Below are positions 34,144-39,908 of a stretch of DNA of 39,908 nucleotides, piece by piece. A program made the translations under genes and the position numbers. Position 1 is the first letter of the stretch. Each line of letters starts with the position of its first letter. Under the pieces are notes generated by a model. The model was given only the letters and a program-made list of their open reading frames with translations, was not told where the DNA came from and ran no database searches. The DNA is from Meiothermus sp. (GTDB lineage: Bacteria; Deinococcota; Deinococci; Deinococcales; Thermaceae): contig NZ_JANWVH010000017.1 in assembly GCF_025056915.1 (NCBI RefSeq), positions 1-39,908 of the forward strand, read 5' to 3'.

Positions 34144-34155
34144 GGAAGCGTTTTC
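34144..34155. promoter_or_regulatory. LacI-type operator candidate upstream of the LacI gene
   Basis: GGAAGCGTTTTC (GAAAACGCTTCC on the minus strand) is an imperfect 12-bp palindrome with a central CG, the usual shape of LacI-family operators. It lies 21 bp before the GTG start of the LacI gene, which suggests autoregulation. Confidence 0.4.
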
Positions 34156-34325
34156 TTTCAGAAACCGAACCATAGTTTATCACACCCTCTGGACTACGGA
34201 AACACCGCATAAAACCACGGTCTGACCAGGGAACGCCCTGTTCGGAGCGCCGCCTGCTCACCCGGCGAGTCCCGCTAAAGTTTCTGGGTTATTCGATGTT
34301 CTAAACCAACTTGGCTTGGACACTT

Positions 34326-34452
34326 TGCAAACATTGGGTAGGGCGTGTTCTGGGACTCGAGGGCAGGTTTTGAAGAGCCACTACCCACCTCCAACCACCT
34401 GCTCTCGCTTTGTGCATCCTTGCACGTTGCTTGTACGCCTGAAGCTGGTATG
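34326..34452 (+). repeat. Dispersed repeat R3, copy a
   Basis: Shares TTGCAAAC, ACC(C/T)ACCTCC(A/G)ACCACC, GCATCCTTGCA-type and ACGCCTGAAGCTGGT blocks with 37770-37888, and its 3' two-thirds with 35562-35660. A 6-bp stem CCCTCG/CGAGGG (34455-34470) follows directly. It lies in the 390-bp region between the divergent LacI and PlsY-like genes. Confidence 0.7.
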
Positions 34453-34498
34453 AGCCCTCGCAACCGAGGGAAAAGTGGCAAATGAGAAAGTCCTGGGA

Positions 34499-34504
34499 TA
34501 TAAA
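34499..34504 (+). promoter_or_regulatory. -10 box TATAAA 9 nt before the PlsY-like start
   Basis: TATAAA at 34499-34504 is followed after 9 nt by the ATG at 34514. TGGCAA (34476-34481) 17 bp upstream is a weak -35 candidate. This would give a leaderless or very short-leader mRNA. Confidence 0.45.
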
Positions 34505-34513
34505 GCGGTGGAT

Positions 34514-35083
34514 ATGGACGTTGGGTGGGTAGTGGTGGCCTATCTGGTGGGCTCACTCAGCTTTGGTCGAATTGCCGGTGTTCTGAAGGGGGTCAATCTG
34601 GCCGAGCGGGATACCCCCGGGGCCAGCGGCACTTTTCGCCAGCTGGGGGCCGGGTGGGGAATTGCGGTGGCCCTGGCCGATGTGCTCAAGGGGGTTCTGG
34701 TGGCTTACCTGGGCCAGTGGGCTCAGGCGGCCTGGGCCATGCCCCTGATGGGGGCGGCGCTGGTCGCGGGCCACAACTGGCCCATCTATTTTGGTTTTCG
34801 AGGAGGGGGCGGCATTGCGCCCACCCTGGGTTTTTTTGGCTTTTTGTACCCCAGCATTACCTGGGTGGCGGTTGGCATCGGTCTGGCCGTGGCGGGCCTG
34901 TACTGGCAGCTTTACTGGAAAAACCATCCGCAGCGCCTATACCCCATTCCAGTGGGGGCCATTGTGGGCTACCTTTATGCGCTGGTGGCCTTCTGGCCCA
35001 CAGGGGCGGGGTTCTGGTCGTTTTTGCTGGTAAGCCTGGTGGTGGCCGTGCGGGGCCTGGGGCTTCTGCGGCGAAGCCGATGA
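34514..35083 (+). CDS. PlsY-like membrane protein with altered catalytic motifs
   Basis: A 189-residue protein with about five membrane segments. Its layout is that of PlsY, which transfers acyl groups from acyl-phosphate to glycerol-3-phosphate. The N-terminus AYLVGSLSFGRIAGVLKG corresponds to the PlsY start. The motif GSGNxGATNxxR is replaced by TPGASGTFRQLG, and GHxxPxxxxFKGGKG by GHNWPIYFGFRGGGG, so the lysine of GGKG is glycine. The second motif region, LADVLKG, is kept. It is thus either a divergent paralogue or a family member with another substrate. The ATG at 34514 fits the family start better than the GTG at 34475, and the promoter supports it. Confidence 0.8.
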   Translation: MDVGWVVVAYLVGSLSFGRIAGVLKGVNLAERDTPGASGTFRQLGAGWGIAVALADVLKGVLVAYLGQWAQAAWAMPLMGAALVAGHNWPIYFGFRGGGGIAPTLGFFGFLYPSITWVAVGIGLAVAGLYWQLYWKNHPQRLYPIPVGAIVGYLYALVAFWPTGAGFWSFLLVSLVVAVRGLGLLRRSR

Positions 35084-35197
35084 TCCGGGCTCTTGCAAGG
35101 TTGCTGTGCAATTGGGTTCAGGGCCCCCTCACCCGGCGATGCCCATCGCCACAGCCAAAGCTCAGCCATTCAACACCGACCTGGAAGTGACTGCTTT

Positions 35198-35410
35198 TAC
35201 ACAGTCGTAAAGATACCCAACACACCCCCCACAGATTCCAAAGGGTGATAGCCCTCAAGCCCCTCCCTATCGCCCAGTAAGCGTTGGGGGGTATCGGACA
35301 AGACCCGCCATCTCCCCCACGAGATAGGGGCGGAACAGAGCGAGTCCAGGCTCGGATTTACCTGAATTGCTCACCGTGCGGGTGTGGCTGTACGGGCTTT
35401 TGTACGGCAC
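35198..35410 (+). repeat. Dispersed repeat R1, copy 3 (diverged)
   Basis: It starts TACACAGTCGTAAAGATACCC, as copy 2 does, and keeps GATAGCCCTCAA, ACAGAGCGAGT, AGGCT and TGTACGGGCTTTT; the middle is rearranged. The first hairpin is CACCC (35223-35227) with GGGTG (35243-35247) in place of CACGCT/AGCGTG in copy 1. It sits in the 622-bp gene-free stretch 35084-35705. That stretch also has a 7-bp palindrome GGCGATG/CATCGCC (35135-35150). Confidence 0.75.
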
Positions 35411-35561
35411 CGTTTTTACCTCTTTGATTGCGAAGCGGGGGTGTTGGGGATGGTCGTGCATCCAGGTTTCCGGGGCTTTGCCGACCGGGTTTCGCTGGGC
35501 TTTGCTCCTTGCCGATTGGTGAAATAGCTACTTTGCCTGCGGTACGAGCGGTGAGGGGGCA

Positions 35562-35660
35562 GGGCTTGGGGGTAGGGGACAGGTGTTGAGACCCATGGCC
35601 CACCTCCGGCCACCGGCTCTCGCTTGGGTATCCTTGCTTGCGCGCCTGAAGTTGGCATGC
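35562..35660 (+). repeat. Dispersed repeat R3, copy b
   Basis: It contains GGGGACAGGTGTTGAGACCC, CCACCTCCGGCCACCGGCTC, TCGCTTGGGTATCCTTGCTT and GCGCCTGAAGTTGGCATG, matching copies a and c in order. It ends about 45 bp before the start of the ABC-F gene. Confidence 0.7.
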
Positions 35661-35669
35661 CTGGCCCAT

Positions 35670-35698
35670 GTGACCCCAGAGGCCCCGCTTGCTAAACT
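35670..35698 (+). promoter_or_regulatory. Promoter of the ABC-F gene (leaderless)
   Basis: GTGACC (35670-35675), 17-bp spacer, TAAACT (35693-35698), then 7 nt to the GTG start. No ribosome binding site is present. The -35 box matches the consensus at 4 of 6 positions. Confidence 0.6.
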
Positions 35699-35705
35699 GG
35701 CGCTT

Positions 35706-37595
35706 GTGCGGATTGTTTTTGCCGAGAGTATCGAGTACACCCTGGGGGCCCGCGACTTGTTGAGGGGGGTAAGCCTGGAATTGCGCCACGGTGACCGCCT
35801 GGCCCTGGTGGGGGCCAATGGCTCGGGCAAGACGACCCTGATGCGCCTTTTGATGGGGGAACTCCAGCCCACCGCAGGCCGCATCCACCGCACGGAAGGG
35901 GTGCATCTGGAGCTGTTGCCCCAGGACCCCTATTTCAGCCCCGACGACACCGTAGAAAGCGTGCTCAGGCGCGGGCTGGCCCGAATACAGGCCATGGAAG
36001 CCGAGCTCGCCCGCTTGGAATCCCACCTGGCCGACCCCGAGGTTTACCGGCGCTGGGAAGTCCTGCACGGGCGCTACGAGGCCATTGGGGGCTACCAGCA
36101 GCGCTCGCGCTACGAAGCCGTTCTGAAGGGGTTGCGCTTCGAGGGACGAGAACAGGAGAAGGCCAGGGTGCTTTCGGGCGGGGAGGCCCGGCGGCTGGCG
36201 CTGGGCGCTTTGTTGCTCTCGGGCTCGGATGCGCTGCTCCTGGACGAGCCCACCAACCACCTCGACCTCGAGATGGTGGCGTGGCTGGTCAGTTTTTTGC
36301 AGTCCTTCGGGGGCGCTACGGTCACGGTCTCGCACGACCGGCAGTTTCTCGACCAGGTGACGGCGCGTGTGGCCTGGCTGCGCAAAGGCAGGCTCCGGCT
36401 CTACGAAGGCAACTACTCGGCCTTTCGCCGCGAACGGGCTATGCAGGAGGAGCAGGAAGCCCGCGAATATGCCAACTGGCTCAAGGAAAAAGAGCGGCGG
36501 GAGGGCATCCTGGAGCAGGCCCGGCGCTGGGCCCACAGCAGCGCCAAACATGCCAGGCGGCTGCACAGCCTCGAGGCTCGCCTGGAGCAGTTTATGCAGG
36601 AAGCCACAGAGGCGCCCGAGACCGACGACCCAGGCGTGCGGATTCGCTTTCCCATTGAAAAAGAGGTCACCGCGGAGCGCATCCTGGAAGGCTGGAACCT
36701 GGAAAAAAACCTGGGGGGGCGCTTTTTGTTCCAGATTCCCCATCTGCTGGTTCGGAATGGGGAGCGCATTGCCCTGATCGGGCCCAACGGCGCGGGCAAG
36801 ACCACTTTGCTCAGGGTGCTTCTGGGCCTGCTGCCCTCCGACCACCCGGCGGGCCGGGTCAAAACCGGGCCGGGGGTAAGGGTGGGGTACTACGACCAGA
36901 AGTTATCGGGTTTCGACCCCGAGCTCACCCTGTTCGAAACGCTCTACCGGGTGCTGGGTGAGAAGGCCCATGCCGCGCTGGGGGGCTGGAGGTTTCCTTA
37001 CGAGGCCCAGTTCAAGCAGGTCAAGCAACTTTCGGGGGGTGAGCGGGCCCGGCTGGCTTTGCTTGCGCTTTCGTTGCAGCAAGCCAGCCTGCTGGTGCTG
37101 GACGAGCCCACCAACCACCTCGACCTCGAGACGGTGGAAGCCCTCGAGCAAGCCCTGGGAAATTATCCGGGCACCCTGCTTCTGGTCTCGCACGACCTCT
37201 TTTTTCTCAACCAGCTGGCCACCCGCACCTGGCATCTATCTGAAGGGCAGTTTGCCGATTACCCTGGCCCACCCGGCGAGTACTTTGAGCGCCGCAAGGC
37301 CGCCCTGCCCAGGAAGCCCGAGCGCCCGGCGTCGGGCCTCGAGGGTCGAAACCCCACCAGGGCCCCCAGGGCCAAAGGGCGTTGGCACCTGGAACGCGAG
37401 AAGGAGCGCCTGGAATCCGAAATCGCCGAACTCGAGGCCCAGCTCCAGGCCGTCTCGGCCCGGGCCAACCAGCCGGGCCTGCACCACCGCGAGTACGCCC
37501 AGATTGCCCAGGAACAACAACAGTTAGAAGCCGCGCTCGAGCAGACTTTTACCCGCTGGGCCGAGGTGACCGAGGGGCTCGAGGGCCTGGCTTGA
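35706..37595 (+). CDS. ABC-F family ATPase (Uup/EttA type)
   Basis: A 629-residue soluble protein with two ABC ATPase domains and no membrane segment. Domain 1: Walker A GANGSGKTT (36-44), signature LSGGEARRL, Walker B LLLDEPTNHLDLE. Domain 2: [31 protein letters not shown]. The linker between them (ERAMQEEQEAREYANWLKEKE and following) is the helical P-site tRNA interaction region. A C-terminal coiled coil (about 560-629) is like that of Uup. Such proteins act on the ribosome or in DNA-related roles; which one applies cannot be told. The GTG at 35706 is where homology starts; a frame to 35583 lies in repeat DNA. Confidence 0.93.
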   Translation: MRIVFAESIEYTLGARDLLRGVSLELRHGDRLALVGANGSGKTTLMRLLMGELQPTAGRIHRTEGVHLELLPQDPYFSPDDTVESVLRRGLARIQAMEAELARLESHLADPEVYRRWEVLHGRYEAIGGYQQRSRYEAVLKGLRFEGREQEKARVLSGGEARRLALGALLLSGSDALLLDEPTNHLDLEMVAWLVSFLQSFGGATVTVSHDRQFLDQVTARVAWLRKGRLRLYEGNYSAFRRERAMQEEQEAREYANWLKEKERREGILEQARRWAHSSAKHARRLHSLEARLEQFMQEATEAPETDDPGVRIRFPIEKEVTAERILEGWNLEKNLGGRFLFQIPHLLVRNGERIALIGPNGAGKTTLLRVLLGLLPSDHPAGRVKTGPGVRVGYYDQKLSGFDPELTLFETLYRVLGEKAHAALGGWRFPYEAQFKQVKQLSGGERARLALLALSLQQASLLVLDEPTNHLDLETVEALEQALGNYPGTLLLVSHDLFFLNQLATRTWHLSEGQFADYPGPPGEYFERRKAALPRKPERPASGLEGRNPTRAPRAKGRWHLEREKERLESEIAELEAQLQAVSARANQPGLHHREYAQIAQEQQQLEAALEQTFTRWAEVTEGLEGLA

Positions 37596-37769
37596 GTGCG
37601 GTGTGCAGTCGAACTGCCGACGAGCGCAATTCCAGACTCGGTTTGCCGCCTTGGCCCGGCAGCGGCGGGCCATACCGCCCCTTGAATCGGGATGCGCTGG
37701 CTAGGCCGACCCTCCGGCGCACAAAAGATAGCCAGTGTATCGTATGTTTTTTGGAATCAACGCACCAGT

Positions 37770-37888
37770 GTTGCAAACGTTTGGAGCGGTAAGGCCGGGA
37801 GACCGGGGTCAAGACCCCCGACCTACCTCCGACCACCCAGGCTTGCCTTGGACATCCTGGAAAGTTGTTTGAACGCCCGAAGCCGATT
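37770..37888 (+). repeat. Dispersed repeat R3, copy c
   Basis: Blocks TTGCAAACGTTTGG, GACCGGGGTCAAGACCCCC, ACCTACCTCCGACCACC, CATCCTGGAAAGTTGTTTGAA and CGCCCGAAGC match copy a in order. It lies in the 384-bp gene-free stretch 37596-37979 and runs into the inverted repeat of the next promoter region. Confidence 0.65.
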
Positions 37889-37914
37889 GTGCTTGATTGT
37901 CCTAGCACAATCGG
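37883..37914. promoter_or_regulatory. Inverted repeat upstream of the MocR-type gene (operator candidate)
   Basis: CCGATTGTGC (37883-37892) and GCACAATCGG (37905-37914) are perfect reverse complements around a 12-nt spacer that contains a further direct copy of GATTGT (37895-37900). MocR regulators often bind a mix of direct and inverted repeats upstream of their own promoter. It lies 37 bp before the -10 box. Confidence 0.6.
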
Positions 37915-37950
37915 TTCACTTGTACCTTCCCCTGGCTCGAGGCCAGTGCA

Positions 37951-37977
37951 TATAATGCCCTCCATTCAACGGAGGGC
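37951..37977 (+). promoter_or_regulatory. Consensus -10 box followed by a hairpin covering the ribosome binding site
   Basis: TATAAT (37951-37956) is a perfect -10 box; no well-spaced -35 box is visible, so an activator may be needed. Directly after it, GCCCTCC (37957-37963) and GGAGGGC (37971-37977) form a perfect 7-bp stem with a 7-nt loop. The right arm is the ribosome binding site GGAGGG, 3 nt before the ATG at 37980. If the mRNA starts near 37963 the left arm is largely lost, so the role is uncertain. Confidence 0.55.
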
Positions 37978-37979
37978 CT

Positions 37980-39434
37980 ATGGGGATGCGGGTCAAGCTT
38001 CGGCATGACAAACATATGGCTTTATACCGCCACATTGCCGAGGAGTTTCGCACCCGCATCGCCAAGGGTGAACTGCCCCCCGGCACCCGACTCCCCACCG
38101 TGCGGGCCCTGGCCCGTGAGGTCGGCACCACCCGCCTGACCGTTCACAACGCCTACCGCGAGCTACAGACCGACGGACTCATCGAGTCGGTGGTGGGGCG
38201 GGGTACCTTTGTAAGCGCCCAGGTGCAGCCCATGGCCCAGCCCAGCTTTAGTGAGCGGCTGGAGCCCGACCTGGTGCTCTCTGACCTGCACCGCTTACAA
38301 CAGGCCAAGGTGCTGCACAACCTGGCCCTGGCCACCGCCGACCCGGCTTTGTTCCCCTATCAGGCCTTCTGGGCCTGCCTGGAGGGCCTCAAGCCTCTGG
38401 CCCGGGAGGTCTTTGGCTACGGTTCGGTGATGGGGGAGCCCGAGCTCAGGGTTTCCCTCAGCGAGCTACTGGAGCAGCGCGAGGTGAGGGCCGACCCCGA
38501 AGAGGTGCTGGTCACGGTGGGGGGCTTGCAGGGGTTGGCCCTGGTCTGCCGGGCCCTGGCCGAGCCGGGCGAGGAAGTGCTGCTGGAAGAGCCGACCTAC
38601 CTGGGCTTGCTGGGCATCCTCAAGCAGTTCCGCTTGAAGCCCTTGCCGGTGCAGCTCGATGCGGAAGGCCCCCGGCTGGAGGTGCTCGAGGCGCTTTTGA
38701 AGCGACACCGCCCGCGCTTTTACTACACCATCCCCAGTTACCACAACCCCACCGGGCTGCGCTTCCGGGAAGAGCGGCGGAGGCGGCTTTTGGAACTGGC
38801 CCAGGCCCATGGCTTTACCCTGGTCGAAGATGATACTTTGGGCCTTCTGAGCTACGAGAAGCTGCCCCCCACCCCGCTTCTGGCCCTGGCCCAGAAGATG
38901 GGTCTGGAGGCCCAGGTCGTTCATCTGGCCAGCCTTTCTAAAGCCCTGATGCCGGGGCTGCGCATCGGCTATCTGGTGGCCTCTCCGGCTCTGCTCGAGC
39001 GCTTCATCCCATTGCACAACGTTTCCGACATCACCGGCCCCCCGCCCCTGTTGCAGCGGGCCACGGCCCAGTTTATTCGTCAGGGCGGGCTCAAGCAGCA
39101 CCTGAGGCAGGTGGTGCCCATCTACCAGAAGCGCCGGGACGTGCTCTTGCGGGCGCTGAAGCGGCATATGCCCGAAGGCGTGACCTGGAGCTACCCCGAG
39201 GGGGGGTTCTCTTGCTGGGTCGGTTTGCCCCGGCTCTTCTCGAACCTCGAGCTGCACCACCAGGCGCTGGCCCGGGGGGTAGCCATCACCCCCGGCGAGG
39301 CTTTTCTGGTTCAGGCTGACCAAACCATGCACTTTCGGCTCTGCTTTGGAACCGAGACCGCAGAGGGCCTGGAAGAGGGGGTGAAAGAGCTGGCTGAACT
39401 CATCCGTGCGCGGGTCTCCAACGAACAGGCTTGA
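37980..39434 (+). CDS. MocR/PdxR-type regulator: GntR DNA-binding domain fused to a fold-type I aminotransferase domain
   Basis: 484 residues. Residues about 12-80 form a GntR winged helix (LYRHIAEEFRTRIAKGELPPGTRLPTVRALAREVGTTRLTVHNAYREL). Residues about 110-480 are an aminotransferase-like domain. The PLP lysine is Lys321 in SLSKALMPGLRIGYL, and other PLP contacts are YYTIPSYHNPTG and LVEDDTLGLLSYE. MocR proteins use this domain to sense amino compounds or PLP. The 25-bp gap to the permease gene suggests one operon, so it may respond to the transported amine. An inner ATG at 38016 would still keep the DNA-binding domain but lacks a ribosome binding site. Confidence 0.93.
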   Translation: MGMRVKLRHDKHMALYRHIAEEFRTRIAKGELPPGTRLPTVRALAREVGTTRLTVHNAYRELQTDGLIESVVGRGTFVSAQVQPMAQPSFSERLEPDLVLSDLHRLQQAKVLHNLALATADPALFPYQAFWACLEGLKPLAREVFGYGSVMGEPELRVSLSELLEQREVRADPEEVLVTVGGLQGLALVCRALAEPGEEVLLEEPTYLGLLGILKQFRLKPLPVQLDAEGPRLEVLEALLKRHRPRFYYTIPSYHNPTGLRFREERRRRLLELAQAHGFTLVEDDTLGLLSYEKLPPTPLLALAQKMGLEAQVVHLASLSKALMPGLRIGYLVASPALLERFIPLHNVSDITGPPPLLQRATAQFIRQGGLKQHLRQVVPIYQKRRDVLLRALKRHMPEGVTWSYPEGGFSCWVGLPRLFSNLELHHQALARGVAITPGEAFLVQADQTMHFRLCFGTETAEGLEEGVKELAELIRARVSNEQA

Positions 39435-39459
39435 AGCGAGCTGGCGGGAGGTGGCTCAA

Positions 39460-39908
39460 ATGGAAAACAAACCCAAAGAGGTGCGTGGGGCACACTACGT
39501 AGACGTAGACAACACCTATTTAGAAAAACGGCGCCTGCGCAAGAGCGCGGGCTGGGTGCTCTTGTGGGGCCTGGGGGTCGGCGCGGTCATCTCGGGCGAC
39601 TTCTTCGGCTGGAACTTTGGGCTGGCGGCAGGGGGCTTTGGCGGGCTTTTGCTGGCTACTTTGGTGGTGGCGGTGTTGTACGTAACCATGGTGCTCTCCA
39701 TCGCCGAGCTCTCCACCGCCCTGCCCCATGCGGGAGGCTTCTACTCCTTCACCCGCAACGCCTTTGGCCCCAACTGGGCCTTCCTCAACGGCGTCACCGA
39801 CCTGATCGAGTACGTAATCACCCCGGCGGTGATTGTGGTGGGGATTGCGGGCTACATGAACGCCCTGATTCCGGGGGTGCCGGCCTGGGTCTGGTGGGCG
39901 GTCTTCTA
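39460..39908 (+). CDS. Ethanolamine-type amino acid/amine permease, N-terminal part (3' end outside the window)
   Basis: 149 codons are visible before the window ends. The start ATG at 39460 has GGAGG 8 nt before it. A charged N-terminus (residues 1-28) leads into membrane segments of an APC-superfamily transporter: WGLGVGAVISGDFFGWNFG, then LLLATLVVAVLYVTMVLSIAELSTALPHAGGFYSF and LIEYVITPAVIVVGIAGY. VISGDFFGWNFG and GGFGG are typical of the ethanolamine permease group. Transport of ethanolamine is therefore likely, though other amines or amino acids are possible. It follows the MocR-type regulator by 25 bp. Confidence 0.88.
   Translation, partial: MENKPKEVRGAHYVDVDNTYLEKRRLRKSAGWVLLWGLGVGAVISGDFFGWNFGLAAGGFGGLLLATLVVAVLYVTMVLSIAELSTALPHAGGFYSFTRNAFGPNWAFLNGVTDLIEYVITPAVIVVGIAGYMNALIPGVPAWVWWAVF

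Noticed and set aside
35583-35705. An N-terminal extension of the ABC-F protein
   Set aside because: The extra 41 codons lie in R3 copy b and in the promoter; family homology starts at the GTG at 35706.

Overview
The window looks like chromosomal DNA of a Thermaceae bacterium, most likely Meiothermus or a close relative. The evidence is a high G+C content, a glutamyl-tRNA synthetase that reads like the Thermus thermophilus enzyme almost end to end, futalosine-pathway menaquinone genes, a sufC-sufB-sufD order followed by a Rieske protein, and many genes whose -10 box lies only 6-9 nt before the start codon (leaderless mRNAs). The genus is inference. I saw no tRNA, rRNA, transposase, phage gene or CRISPR array.

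Layout. 1-3.7 kb: the end of an AraC-type regulator, then phosphoenolpyruvate synthase (ppsA, minus strand) divergent from its regulatory kinase/phosphorylase (ppsR). 3.8-7.8 kb: sufCBD and a Rieske ferredoxin, with a 31-bp inverted repeat over the -10 box and an internal terminator before the Rieske gene. 7.8-8.56 kb: a gene-free stretch with repeats. 8.56-13.9 kb: the most interesting block, a plus-strand cluster of a small beta-rich protein, a GAF-GAF-GGDEF protein with a decayed HD-GYP tail, and a 948-residue TPR-CHAT (caspase-like) protein. 13.9-20.6 kb: repeats, a lipoprotein, a small outer-membrane-like protein, a TetR regulator, a response regulator/histidine kinase pair, formyltetrahydrofolate deformylase and an HtrA protease. 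20.7-26.9 kb: a large HExxH/beta-propeller/barrel-like surface protein and a glycerol-3-phosphate-type ABC importer without its ATPase. 26.9-33.0 kb: lptB with a DUF3084 protein, gltX, and mqnE-mqnA. 33.1-39.9 kb: a LacI regulator, a PlsY-like membrane protein with altered motifs, an ABC-F ATPase, a MocR-type regulator and the start of an ethanolamine-type permease.

Three families of dispersed non-coding repeats (called R1, R2 and R3 here) fill most long intergenic gaps. R1 (three copies) keeps short RNA-like hairpins through wobble-preserving changes. R2 (three copies) begins with a palindrome that twice overlaps the stop codon of the gene before it. R3 (three copies and one doubtful) lies just upstream of genes. 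The strongest candidate for an undescribed system is the small protein/GGDEF/CHAT cluster, which would tie cyclic-di-GMP signalling to a caspase-like peptidase; this functional link is inferred from gene order only.
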